Assembly (NCBI RefSeq): GCF_030654605.1
Contig: NZ_JAURXB010000282.1
Location: 1 to 64,000, forward strand
Source of the DNA: Bradyrhizobium sp.
Lineage (GTDB): Bacteria > Pseudomonadota > Alphaproteobacteria > Rhizobiales > Xanthobacteraceae
Reading direction: 5' to 3'
Length of the DNA: 64,000 nt
Numbering within the stretch: position 1 is the first letter of the stretch; each line of letters opens with the position of its first letter. Below, piece by piece: positions 15,648 through 24,253 of this stretch. The notes under the pieces are model-generated. The model did not search any database and was not told the origin of the DNA. It was given only the letters and a program-made list of their open reading frames with translations. A program made the translations under genes and the position numbers.

Positions 15648-17021
15648 TCAGGCCGCCGCCGAAACCACGCGGTTGCGCCCGTCATGCTTGGCCCGGTACA
15701 GCGCCGTGTCCGCGCGCTTGAGCACATCGGCGACCGGTTCGCCCTTGTTCTCCAGCGTCGACAGCCCGATCGAGATCGTGACCTCGATGCGGTTTGCGCC
15801 CTTGTTGACCGCGAAGGGTTCGCCGGCGATCGAACGGCGCAGCCGTTCGGCCACCATGCCCGCGACATGCAGATCGGTTTCCGGCATCACGATGACGAAT
15901 TCCTCGCCGCCGTAGCGGCAGGCGAGATCGATGCCGCGGATCGACTTGCGGATTCGCACCGCGAATTCGCGCAGCACGTCGTCGCCGGCGTCGTGGCCGT
16001 AATTGTCGTTGATGGATTTGAAGAAGTCGATGTCGAGCATCATCAGCGCCAGCGGCTTGCCGCGGCTCGAGGCCTGTTCGGCCAGCGCGCCGAGATGGCT
16101 TTCCATGTAGCGGCGGTTATGCAGGCCGGTCAGCGCGTCGGTGATCGCCGCCTCGATCGAGTTCTGCATGTTGTCGCGCAGATGGTCGGTGTAGCGCCGC
16201 TTGCGAATTTGCGTTCGCGCCCGCGCCAGCAATTCGTTCTTGTCGACCGGACGCAGCAGATAGTCGTTGACGCCGATCTCGAGCCCGCGCAGCAGCCGCG
16301 CATTGTTGTCGGCATCGGCGATCGCCAGGATCGGCACCGACCGGGTGCGCTCCAGCGAGCGCGCCTGGCTGCACAGCCGCAGCCCATCGAAATTATCCAG
16401 GCCGAGCGAGACGATCAGCAGGTCGTAATTGCCCTCGGCGGCGTGAAACAGCGCGTCGGCCGGGTTGGCTTCGACATCGACCGTGTGCTCGGTCGAGAGC
16501 ACCGGCGCCAGCCGCTCATAGGATGACGGACGGTCGTCGACCAGCAGGATGCGGCCGCCCTTGCCGGTGTCGGCGACCGCGCTGCGCTCCGGCGCCTGCA
16601 CGCCGATCTCCAGCGAGGTGATGGCGCGCATGCGCAGCTCATCGGTCATCATCTTCAGACGGGTCAGCGACCGCACCCGCGCGATCAGCACGACGTCGGA
16701 CACCGGCTTGGTCAGGAAATCGTCGGCGCCGGCCTCCAGGCCACGGACGCGGTCCGCCGGGCTGTCGAGGGCGGTCACCATCACCACCGGAATGAAATGC
16801 GTGGCCGGATTGGATTTCAGCCGGCGGCAGACTTCAAAGCCGTCCATATCCGGCATCATGACGTCGAGCAGGATGATGTCGCATTCGGCGCGCGAACAGA
16901 CCTCGAGCGCCTCGGTGCCGTTGGCGGCGGTCAGCACATCGAAATATTCGGCCGACAGCCGCGCTTCCAACAGCTTGACGTTGGCGGGCACGTCGTCGAC
17001 GACCAGAATACGCGCAGACAT
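15648..17021 (-). CDS. pleD: PleD-type response regulator diguanylate cyclase
   Basis: 457 residues: REC1 (1-120, phosphoacceptor Asp53 in ILLDVMMPDMDG), REC2 (about 155-275) and a C-terminal GGDEF domain (about 290-457) with active site YGGEEF. An RGID inhibitory site five residues before GGEEF indicates product feedback. PleD makes cyclic di-GMP and, in Caulobacter, drives the swarmer-to-stalked transition; phosphorylation of REC1 triggers dimerisation. In REC2 the position of the phosphoacceptor is a serine (LLIVSLGLDNF), so it is an adaptor only. divK lies 11 bases upstream, as in Caulobacter. Confidence 0.95.
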   Translation of the reverse strand: MSARILVVDDVPANVKLLEARLSAEYFDVLTAANGTEALEVCSRAECDIILLDVMMPDMDGFEVCRRLKSNPATHFIPVVMVTALDSPADRVRGLEAGADDFLTKPVSDVVLIARVRSLTRLKMMTDELRMRAITSLEIGVQAPERSAVADTGKGGRILLVDDRPSSYERLAPVLSTEHTVDVEANPADALFHAAEGNYDLLIVSLGLDNFDGLRLCSQARSLERTRSVPILAIADADNNARLLRGLEIGVNDYLLRPVDKNELLARARTQIRKRRYTDHLRDNMQNSIEAAITDALTGLHNRRYMESHLGALAEQASSRGKPLALMMLDIDFFKSINDNYGHDAGDDVLREFAVRIRKSIRGIDLACRYGGEEFVIVMPETDLHVAGMVAERLRRSIAGEPFAVNKGANRIEVTISIGLSTLENKGEPVADVLKRADTALYRAKHDGRNRVVSAAA

Positions 17022-17032
17022 CGAAATTACTC

Positions 17033-17398
17033 CTATCCGATAAAACGCCGGACGGTCTCAATAAATTTGCCGACCGAAATCGGCTTCGACAAATAAGCCT
17101 CGCAGCCGCCCTCGCGGATGCGTTCCTCGTCGCCCTTCATCGCGAAGGCGGTGACCGCGACCACCGGAATCGCTCGCAGCTCCGGATCGTCCTTGATCCA
17201 GCGCGTGACCTCGAGGCCGGACACCTGCGGCAGCTGAATGTCCATCAGAATCAGATCGGGACGGAGCTTGCGCACGAGATCGAGCGCCTCGAAGCCGTTT
17301 GACGTGCCTGAGGTCTGATAGCCGTGCGCCTCCAGCAGATCGCGAAAGAGCTTCATATTGAGCTCGTTGTCCTCCACGATCAGGACGGTTTTGGCCAT
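17033..17398 (-). CDS. divK: Single-domain response regulator DivK
   Basis: 121 residues from the ATG at 17398. A lone receiver domain: acidic ED at 9-10, phosphoacceptor Asp53 in LILMDIQLPQVSG, Thr in VTAFAMKG and Lys in YLSKPIS. The sequence matches DivK, which is phosphorylated by DivJ/PleC kinases and controls the CckA-CtrA cell-cycle pathway. It sits 11 bases ahead of pleD in the same operon. Confidence 0.95.
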   Translation of the reverse strand: MAKTVLIVEDNELNMKLFRDLLEAHGYQTSGTSNGFEALDLVRKLRPDLILMDIQLPQVSGLEVTRWIKDDPELRAIPVVAVTAFAMKGDEERIREGGCEAYLSKPISVGKFIETVRRFIG

Positions 17399-17626
17399 CC
17401 CGTCCCTCCCAATCCCTCTAAGGAAACAGATCCGGCTGCGGTGCATCAGGCACTGCGGCCGGGTGTCGATATCTGATTCAAACTAGCGCCAGATTCGCTC
17501 TAACCCGTTAAGCTCACATGCCGTCTTTATGCGAAGTGGTTTCCACTTGCTTGAACACGTTCCGCAGACTCGGGCATGATGCTTACAAAATAGAGACCAT
17601 AAGTTAGCGAAAGGCAAACGGACCAG

Positions 17627-17926
17627 TTGAAAAAGCCTGTTCACAACCCCCGGGAAGTAGCTGAAATCGTTGCGGTTCAGGCGCTGTCCTTCATCGCCTC
17701 CGACCCTGAGCGGCTGGGCCTGTTCCTGGCCGAATCGGGAATCGGCCCGGAGACCCTGCGCACCGCCGCGGCCGACCCGCGATTCCTCGCCAGCGTGCTG
17801 GATTTCATCATGCGCGATGACGCAACCGTGAAGGCCTTTGCGAGCGTCTCGCAACTCCACCCCACCAACATCGCCGCGGCGCACCAGGCGCTGAACGACC
17901 CCCAATGGGAACGCGACGTGCCGTGA
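17627..17926 (+). CDS. DUF3572 domain protein
   Basis: 99 residues from a TTG at 17627; no ATG or GTG is available before the conserved region. The sequence (AVQALSFIASDPERLGLFL, then LASVLDFIMRDDATVKAFA) is the helical DUF3572 family found across Rhizobiales, of unknown function. Its end overlaps the start of dinB, and the pair is a conserved neighbourhood in the order, suggesting co-expression. Confidence 0.85.
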   Translation: MKKPVHNPREVAEIVAVQALSFIASDPERLGLFLAESGIGPETLRTAAADPRFLASVLDFIMRDDATVKAFASVSQLHPTNIAAAHQALNDPQWERDVP

Positions 17927-19224
17927 CGTCAGCCGCGCCAGCGGTGAGCGGGCCGACCTGTTTTTGCCGGGATTGCCTCGGCGATCTCGACTTCAAGGCC
18001 AGGCGATGCGGCGCCTGCGGCTCCCCTCGCCTGGTCCGGCACCACACACTACCAGCCCTGACGCTGGCCCACATCGATTGCGACGCGTTCTACGCCACCG
18101 TCGAAAAGCGGGACAATCCTGACATCGCCGACCGGCCGGTCATCATCGGCGGCGGCAAGCGCGGCGTGGTCTCGGCGGCCTGCTACATCGCCCGCACCTT
18201 CGGCGTGCGCTCGGCGATGCCGATGTTCAAGGCGCTGGAGCTGTGTCCGCATGCCGCGGTGATCCGCCCCGACATGGCGAAGTATGTCCGGGTCGGCCGC
18301 GAGGTGCGCCATGCCATGCAGGCGCTGACCCCGCTGGTCGAGCCGCTGTCGATCGACGAGGCGTTTCTCGATCTCGCCGGCACCCAGCGCGTTCACGGCA
18401 TGATCCCCGCAAAAGTGCTGGCGCGGTTTGCCCGCGAGATCGAACGCGAGATCGGCATCACCGTTTCGGTCGGCCTGTCCTGCAACAAGTTTCTCGCCAA
18501 GATCGCCTCCGACCTGGACAAGCCGCGCGGCTTTGCCACGCTCGATCAGGAACAGGCGCGCGCCATGATGGCGGACAAGCCGGTCGGTTTCATTTACGGC
18601 GTTGGACCGGCGACCCAGGAAAGGCTGCTGCAGCGCGGCTTTCGCACCATCGCCGATCTGCAGCGCGCCGACGAGATCGATCTGATGAAGCAGTTCGCGG
18701 CCGAAGGCCGCCGGCTGTGGCGGCTGGCGCGCGGCATCGACGACCGCAGCGTGGAGCCCGAACGCGGCGCCAAGACCATTTCCAACGAGACCACGTTTGA
18801 AGCCGACATCCGCGACTTTGCCACGCTGGAGAAGACGCTGTGGCGGCTCTGCGAGAAGGTTTCGTCGCGGCTGAAAAGCAGCGACCTCGCGGGTTTGACG
18901 ATTACCTTGAAACTGAAGACCGCCGATTTCAGGCAACGCACCCGCTCGCAATCGATCCATGCGCCGACCCAGCTCGCGGCGAAGATCTTTGCCGTCACCC
19001 GCGAAATGCTGGCGAAGGAAATCGACGGCACCGCGTTCCGCCTGATGGGCGCCGGCGTCAGCGCGCTGCGCCCGGGATCGCTGGCCGACGACACCGACAT
19101 GCTGGACCGCCGCTCCGCCCACGCCGAACGCGCCATCGACGGCCTGCGCAAGAAGTTCGGCGATGCCGCCGTGATCCGGGGCATTGCGTATAACGGGCCA
19201 GAAAAGGAAGAAGAGGAATCGTAG
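17905..19224 (+). CDS. dinB: DNA polymerase IV with N-terminal zinc-ribbon extension
   Basis: 439 residues from the ATG at 17905; a GTG at 17923 overlapping the DUF3572 stop is an alternative. Y-family polymerase for translesion synthesis. Palm motifs: AHIDCDAFYATVEKRDNP and LSIDEAFLD (catalytic acidic residues), then VGLSCNKFLAKIASDLDKP and a little-finger domain. An N-terminal extension of about 50 residues carries four cysteines in CFCRDCL and CGACG, a probable zinc ribbon absent from E. coli DinB but seen in many alphaproteobacterial copies. The stop codon lies inside a palindromic repeat. Confidence 0.94.
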   Translation: MGTRRAVTSAAPAVSGPTCFCRDCLGDLDFKARRCGACGSPRLVRHHTLPALTLAHIDCDAFYATVEKRDNPDIADRPVIIGGGKRGVVSAACYIARTFGVRSAMPMFKALELCPHAAVIRPDMAKYVRVGREVRHAMQALTPLVEPLSIDEAFLDLAGTQRVHGMIPAKVLARFAREIEREIGITVSVGLSCNKFLAKIASDLDKPRGFATLDQEQARAMMADKPVGFIYGVGPATQERLLQRGFRTIADLQRADEIDLMKQFAAEGRRLWRLARGIDDRSVEPERGAKTISNETTFEADIRDFATLEKTLWRLCEKVSSRLKSSDLAGLTITLKLKTADFRQRTRSQSIHAPTQLAAKIFAVTREMLAKEIDGTAFRLMGAGVSALRPGSLADDTDMLDRRSAHAERAIDGLRKKFGDAAVIRGIAYNGPEKEEEES

Positions 19225-19337
19225 GGTGGGCAAAGCTGTCGCCGTCGCTCGCAGAGCGAGGGCGAAAGCGTGCCCACCGTCTTCTTCGCGAACAAATGGT
19301 GGGCACGGCGCGAAGAGCGCGCCTTTGCCCACCCTAC
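19221..19337. repeat. Nested palindromic repeat, family C
   Basis: Outer arms GTAGGGTGGGCAAAG (19221-19235) and CTTTGCCCACCCTAC (19323-19337) are perfect 15-bp inverted repeats; an inner pair, CGTGCCCACC and GGTGGGCACG, nests inside. The first arm supplies the dinB stop codon. One of the common Bradyrhizobium-type intergenic palindromes. Confidence 0.85.
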
Positions 19338-19640
19338 AATCTGCGTCGTCTATTTCCTTGCATTCTGACGGGATTATTGTCCGCGCCCTGCTCTGTCAGA
19401 TCTGCATTGTCAAGTTTCGTTGGCGCGGTTCCAATCGCGCTCGCCCGATCGTCGCGGCATTGTCGCCCATGTATGGCCACCATCGCCGGTCACTACCGCC
19501 GCATCCGACGTGACTGACACCGATGTCGTCCGTCCAGATCGCAAACCCGACATCAATGTCTGTTGCGCGCGCCATGGCCTTGCTCATCGAGCAAGACGCC
19601 AATTGACGCTTTTGGCGTCGACGAAAATCAAGGAAACTTA
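19338..19640. other. Gene-free region upstream of the rlpA-like gene, with two adjacent hairpins
   Basis: No credible gene. Close to the next start codon are two back-to-back stems: CTTGCTC-ATC-GAGCAAG (19579-19595) and GACGCCAA...TTGGCGTC (19595-19619). A Shine-Dalgarno-like AAGGAAA follows at about 19630. No T run, so these are not a terminator; they may shape the 5' untranslated leader. Confidence 0.45.
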
Positions 19641-19976
19641 ATGCTGAGAACTACCCTTATTGCCGCAGCGCTTTGCTGCGCGTCATCGATCGTTCATGCC
19701 GAAACATGCACCGCCTCTCAGTATGGCGTCGGTGATGGTTATCACGGCAAGCGCACGGCGTCAGGAGAGCGGTTCAACACTCACGCCCTGACCGCCGCGC
19801 ACAAGACGAAGGGTTTTGGCTCCCACGTTACCGTCACCAACCAGGCAAACGGCCGAAGCGTGTCTGTTCGCATCACGGATCGCGGTCCCTTCGTCCGAGG
19901 CCGATGCATCGACCTGTCGCACGCCGCTGCCAATGCCATCGGGATGGGCGGCACCGCGAAGGTGATGGTGCAATAG
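19641..19976 (+). CDS. RlpA-like double-psi beta-barrel protein, secreted
   Basis: 111 residues. A signal peptide ends after SSIVHA (about residue 20). The mature part is an RlpA-like barrel: CTASQYGVGD, HGKRTASGERFNTHALTAAH, VTVTNQANGRSVSVRITDRG and DLSHAAANAIGM, including the conserved Asp of TDRGPF. RlpA proteins are lytic transglycosylases or septal binding proteins acting on peptidoglycan. This one lacks the SPOR domain of full-length RlpA. Two cysteines in the mature part may form a disulfide. Confidence 0.88.
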   Translation: MLRTTLIAAALCCASSIVHAETCTASQYGVGDGYHGKRTASGERFNTHALTAAHKTKGFGSHVTVTNQANGRSVSVRITDRGPFVRGRCIDLSHAAANAIGMGGTAKVMVQ

Positions 19977-20198
19977 AGGTAACCGTCGCCCGGACTGCGC
20001 CAACGGGCGCGCATACGAGCGACCCGCTGGCTCCATCCAGGCTACGAAATTCTTGCAGATGGCGGCCAGTCGAAACGACCGGGTTCTGCAGCCCGCAAGA
20101 CGGATTGGGTTGACCCAGCTCAATGCGACGCCGATCGATTCCAACTATGTCTGCTTCATCCAATAACCGCGCCGAAATCGTCCGGAAGGAAGGCTGGC

Positions 20199-21551
20199 AT
20201 GCAGAACTTCAAACGGGCATTTTGGACCGCGCTCGCCGTTCTGGTCTTGCTATGGTTGGTTGCGGAACCCACCGTATTTCAGTCCGCCACGTTCTTTGCT
20301 CTTCGCGGAGCGATGGTACAGCTGAGCGGCATCGTTGCGATCGGCTGCATGAGCGTGGCGATGATGCTGGCGCTGCGGCCACGTTGGCCAGAGCGGTGGC
20401 TCGGCGGTCTGGACAAGATGTATCGCCTGCACAAATGGCTCGGCATCGCGGCTCTGGTCATTGCCATCATCCATTGGCTCTGGTCCAAGGGACCGAAATG
20501 GGCGGTCGGCTGGGGCGTGCTGGAGCGGCCGGTGCGCGGACCCAGGCCCGCTATCGAAAATCCAGTCGAGGCGTTCCTTGCGAACCTGCGCGAACCGGCT
20601 GAAGGCCTGGGCGAATGGGCTTTCTATGCCACCGTGGTCCTGATCGCGCTGGCGCTCATTCAGTATTTCCCCTACCGGCTCTTCTACAAGACGCATCGCC
20701 TTCTCGCCGTCGCTTACCTGGTGCTGGTCTTTCACGCCGTCGTGCTGCTCAAGTTCAGCTACTGGACGTCGCCCGTCGGAGGCGTGATGGCGCTGCTGCT
20801 TGCCGGCGGCACATGGGCGGCTGGCGTTGTCCTTCTGCGCCGGGTGGGAGCCGGGCGTCAGGTCAAAGGCGCGATCACGTCCTTGCAATACTATCCCGGC
20901 GTCAGGGCACTCGAGAGCGAAATCGAGGTGCCGCACGGCTGGCCAGGCCACAAGCCGGGCCAGTTCGCCTTCGCCACGTCTGACGCGTCGGAAGGAGCTC
21001 ATCCCTACACCATTGCTTCGGGCTGGCATGCCGAAAGCCCCAGGATCACCTTCATCACCAAGGAACTGGGTGATCACACGAGCCGCCTGCGCGAGAAGCT
21101 CCGGGTCGGCCAGCAGGTGACGATCGAGGGGCCGTATGGCTGCTTCACTTTCGATGACGCCTGCCCGCACCAGATCTGGATTGGCGGCGGCATCGGCATC
21201 ACGCCTTTTGTCGCGCGCATGAAACACCTGGCCATGCAGAAGCGGGCGCGCGATCGGCCTGAAGCCCGAACGGTCGATCTGTTCCATCCCACCGCCGACG
21301 TTGACGAGGAGGCATTCGGCAAACTGACGGCTGATGCCAGATCCGCCAATGTACGTCTGCATGTGCTGGTCGATGCCCGTGACGGACGCCTGACCGGCGA
21401 ACGCGTGCGCGAGGCGGTAACGCAATGGCGCGAGGCGAGCATCTGGTTTTGCGGCCCGGCGGGGTTCGGCGAAGCGCTGAAACGAGATTTCGCCGCGCAC
21501 GGCTTTCCCGTCAAGGACCGTTTCCATCAGGAGTTCTTCGCCATGCGGTAG
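20199..21551 (+). CDS. Ferric reductase-like transmembrane flavoprotein
   Basis: 450 residues. The N-terminal half has about six transmembrane helices with paired haem-ligand histidines (HKWLGIAALVIAIIH near 86-100 and HRLLAVAYLVLVFH near 167-180). The C-terminal half is an FAD/NAD(P) reductase module: HKPGQFAF, HPYTIAS (FAD), GGGIGITPF (NAD(P) ribose) and FCGPAGFGEAL. Members pass electrons from NAD(P)H across the inner membrane to external acceptors such as ferric iron or oxygen. No partner gene is adjacent. The 222-base gap before it holds no other gene. Confidence 0.92.
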   Translation: MQNFKRAFWTALAVLVLLWLVAEPTVFQSATFFALRGAMVQLSGIVAIGCMSVAMMLALRPRWPERWLGGLDKMYRLHKWLGIAALVIAIIHWLWSKGPKWAVGWGVLERPVRGPRPAIENPVEAFLANLREPAEGLGEWAFYATVVLIALALIQYFPYRLFYKTHRLLAVAYLVLVFHAVVLLKFSYWTSPVGGVMALLLAGGTWAAGVVLLRRVGAGRQVKGAITSLQYYPGVRALESEIEVPHGWPGHKPGQFAFATSDASEGAHPYTIASGWHAESPRITFITKELGDHTSRLREKLRVGQQVTIEGPYGCFTFDDACPHQIWIGGGIGITPFVARMKHLAMQKRARDRPEARTVDLFHPTADVDEEAFGKLTADARSANVRLHVLVDARDGRLTGERVREAVTQWREASIWFCGPAGFGEALKRDFAAHGFPVKDRFHQEFFAMR

Positions 21552-21629
21552 CGAGGATGAGGCACAGCTGGGCGAAAGGCGCCGCGAGATCGCGAAGGCA
21601 TGTTTGCTGAATTGAAGCGGAATCTCTCA

Positions 21630-21773
21630 TCCGTCGTCCCTGCGAACGCAGGGACCCACACGCTGCGGCTTTACGGTGAGAATCCGGTGTTAGATATCTT
21701 CTGTAACAATGGGTGCCGGTGGCTATGGGTCCCTGCGCCCCGTGCGCAATTGCGCACTAGGCAGGGACGACGT
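21630..21773. repeat. Composite palindromic repeat, family B, copy 2
   Basis: Left hairpin GTCCCTGCGAACGCAGGGAC, right end GGGTCCCTGCG ... GGCAGGGACGACG. The right hairpin contains an extra inner palindrome (GTGCGCAATTGCGCAC). Same overall layout as 15509-15640. It sits between two convergent genes. Confidence 0.8.
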
Positions 21774-21801
21774 TGCGGAATGGTGCGCAACACCTCAACC
21801 G

Positions 21802-22677
21802 TCACTTGCACGGCTTGGAATCCTTGACGTCGAATTTTCCGAGCGCGCCGGAGATGACGAAATCGTTGTAGTCCAGCACCAGCGCCCGCGAGACGCCGTT
21901 CTCGAACAATTCGAACGACATTGCATAGACCGGGGTCTGCTCGCCGTCCTTGGCCTTGGCGTCGCGGTCGTAATAGCTCACCGTGACCGGCCAGCGCTTC
22001 AGCGATTTCATGACGTCGTTGGCGGTGGACGGATCGGGCGTTTCGATGCTGCGGTCGCCCGGGATCGGCTGGCCGATCACCGATAAGGTATTGTAGACTT
22101 TTTCGCCATTGTCGGATCCGTCATAGACCATCAGCTCCAGCACCGATTTGCCCTCGCGCGCGGCGGTGATGATGCGCTGGATCTGCTCGGTCGGAAATAC
22201 CGTGGTGCCATCCAGCGTGAAGGTCTTGGCTTCGGGCTGTTTCAGTTTGACCGTGATCTGGTTGCCGCTGCGTTCCGCCATGCCGTCGACGGGGCTGGAA
22301 TCGGCGTCGTTCATCCGGGTCGCGATCTTGAAACGATAGCTCTTGCCGTCGCCGTCCTCCCAGGAGGTCGAGCGCAGGTCGCTCAGCGTCCGCTTGCCCT
22401 CGCCGCTGTCCAGCTCCGAGACCTGGCGGAATTCCGAGGTGTAGCCCTCGCAGGCGCTGCCGGAAAAATTGTAGAGGATGCGGCCACGCGCGCTGTTGAT
22501 CGAATTCGAGCCGCGCGACTTCAGCAGCTTCAGTTCATACAGCGCCTGATGCGCCAGAAACGGGCCGCTGGCCGCGGCCTCCGCCCTGCCGCCGGCAAAA
22601 CCGACGACCACGACGGCGGCAGCCGTCAGCAAAACCGGGCTGACGTCATGCGGCAAAATCCGGAACCAGCGAGCCAT
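21802..22677 (-). CDS. eipB: Cell envelope integrity protein EipB (DUF1849)
   Basis: 291 residues with an N-terminal signal sequence ending near AGGRAEA. The mature part matches DUF1849/EipB: FLAHQALYELKLLKSRGSNS, GRILYNFSGSACEGYTSEFR, then a beta-rich spiral fold and a C-terminal cysteine (SKPCK) that pairs with the earlier one in a conserved disulfide. EipB is a periplasmic protein needed for envelope integrity in Brucella. Monocistronic; divergent from the RidA gene over 237 bases with nothing else visible. Confidence 0.9.
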   Translation of the reverse strand: MARWFRILPHDVSPVLLTAAAVVVVGFAGGRAEAAASGPFLAHQALYELKLLKSRGSNSINSARGRILYNFSGSACEGYTSEFRQVSELDSGEGKRTLSDLRSTSWEDGDGKSYRFKIATRMNDADSSPVDGMAERSGNQITVKLKQPEAKTFTLDGTTVFPTEQIQRIITAAREGKSVLELMVYDGSDNGEKVYNTLSVIGQPIPGDRSIETPDPSTANDVMKSLKRWPVTVSYYDRDAKAKDGEQTPVYAMSFELFENGVSRALVLDYNDFVISGALGKFDVKDSKPCK

Positions 22678-22914
22678 GCATTGTCTTCCTTGCGTCGTGA
22701 ATCATCACATTACTGACCGCCCTATTGCGCCGCAACTAGGGCCGCTTCGCAAAAAAGCACCAATTGCCGGCGGGATTGCCGGCGTTTTCGGCCGGTTCCC
22801 GGCCAATCGGCGGCTCGCTTGCATGTGATGGCACGATGCGCGAAACAAAGCGGCCCGGCCGCGTCGAGACCGGGTGCAGAACAACTTGAACGTCAATGCA
22901 AACGGGGACGAAAC

Positions 22915-23382
22915 ATGGCGGGTACGGTCGAGCACAAACTTGCGGCGCTGGGCGTGGTGTTGCATGAGGCCCCGACCCCGGTGGCGAATTACGTCGGCTT
23001 CGTCCGCACCGGCAACCTGCTGTTCGTGTCGGGGCAGGTTTGCGTCAATCCTGACGGCAAGCTGATCGCCAAGGGCAAGCTCGGCGCCGGCGTCACCGTC
23101 GAGCAGGGCAACGCCGCGGCCAAGGGGTGCGCGATCAACCTGCTGGCGCAGATCAAGGCCGCGCTCGGCGATCTCGACAAGGTGGTCCGCGTGGTCCGGC
23201 TCGGCGGTTTCGTCAATTCGGCGCCGGATTTTCTCGATGGCCCAAAAGTGCTGAACGGCGCTTCCGACCTGATGGTCGCGGCCTTCGGCGACAAGGGCCG
23301 CCATGCCCGCACCACCGTCGGCGTCTCCTCGCTGCCCTCGGACGCGGCGGTCGAGGTCGAAGGCGTGTTCGAGGTCTCGTAA
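22915..23382 (+). CDS. RidA family protein
   Basis: 155 residues from the ATG at 22915. Typical YjgF/YER057c/UK114 sequence: YVGFVRTGNLLFVSGQVCVN, INLLAQIKAALGDLDKVVRV and RHARTTVGVSSLPSDAAVEV. RidA proteins hydrolyse reactive enamines/imines made by PLP enzymes. This is the longer Rid7-like type, in which the arginine and serine environment differs from RidA itself, so activity is uncertain. The GDPD gene starts 13 bases after its stop, so an operon. Confidence 0.92.
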   Translation: MAGTVEHKLAALGVVLHEAPTPVANYVGFVRTGNLLFVSGQVCVNPDGKLIAKGKLGAGVTVEQGNAAAKGCAINLLAQIKAALGDLDKVVRVVRLGGFVNSAPDFLDGPKVLNGASDLMVAAFGDKGRHARTTVGVSSLPSDAAVEVEGVFEVS

Positions 23383-23395
23383 GGGAGACGCCAAG

Positions 23396-24148
23396 GTGCG
23401 CGCGCCTGACTGGCTGACCGCGCGGCCCGTGGCCCATCGCGGGCTGCACGATTTTGCGCGCGGCATTATCGAAAATATGCCCGCGGCGGTTACCGCCGCG
23501 ATCGCGGGCAATTTCGCCATCGAGGTCGATCTGCAACTCACCGCCGATGGCGAGGCGATGGTGCACCATGACGACGCGCTCGGCCGCCTCACCGAAGGCT
23601 CGGGCACCCTGCTCGGCAAGACCGCGGCCGAACTCAAAGCAGTCAATTTCCGGGACACCTCCGAGCGGATGATGTCGCTCGGCGATCTCTGCGCGCTGGT
23701 TGCCGGCCGCGTGCCGCTGGTGATCGAGGTGAAGAGCCATTTCGACGGCGACCGCAGGCTGGTGGCGCGGATGGCCGAGGTGCTGTCGGGCTATTCGGGG
23801 CCGGCGGCGGTGATGTCGTTCGACCCCGACCAGGTGCTGGCGTTGCGCCAAACCATCCCGGATCGTCCGCGCGGCATCATTGCCCAGGCCAACTATGATG
23901 ACGCCTACTGGTACAAGCTGACGCCGGAACAGCGCCGCGGCATGCTGCATCTGCGCCACGCCTTCCGCACAAGGCCGCATTTTGTAGCGTTCTGGGTCAA
24001 CCAGTTGCCGGCCCCGGCCCCCTGGATCGCCCGCCATGTGTTCGGCCTGCCGCTCCTGACCTGGACCGTGCGTACTCCGGAGCAGCGCGAGCGCGCGGCG
24101 CGCTATGCCGACCAGATGATTTTCGAAGGTTTCGTACCGGGGGGCTGA
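23396..24148 (+). CDS. Glycerophosphodiester phosphodiesterase family protein
   Basis: 250 residues from a GTG at 23396 with GGGAG about nine bases upstream. GDPD TIM barrel: AHRGLHD (catalytic His-Arg), ENMPAAVTAAIAGNFAIEVD (Glu and Asp metal ligands), and DGEAMVHHDD (second catalytic His). It would hydrolyse glycerophosphodiesters to glycerol-3-phosphate and an alcohol. There is no signal peptide, so it acts in the cytoplasm. In an operon with the RidA gene. Confidence 0.92.
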   Translation: MRAPDWLTARPVAHRGLHDFARGIIENMPAAVTAAIAGNFAIEVDLQLTADGEAMVHHDDALGRLTEGSGTLLGKTAAELKAVNFRDTSERMMSLGDLCALVAGRVPLVIEVKSHFDGDRRLVARMAEVLSGYSGPAAVMSFDPDQVLALRQTIPDRPRGIIAQANYDDAYWYKLTPEQRRGMLHLRHAFRTRPHFVAFWVNQLPAPAPWIARHVFGLPLLTWTVRTPEQRERAARYADQMIFEGFVPGG

Positions 24149-24253
24149 TGCGCGCCGCGCACTCTTGAAGTCGCGGGCGCAATGCCCGATCTTTGACGGC
24201 GTTGGTCACCACATGCGATGGCTGATCGCAACGCGTGACTGGTCTTTTTGCTG

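Noticed and set aside
18049..19332. Minus-strand frame of 427 codons opposite dinB
   Set aside because: Shadow of the polymerase gene, extends into a palindrome.
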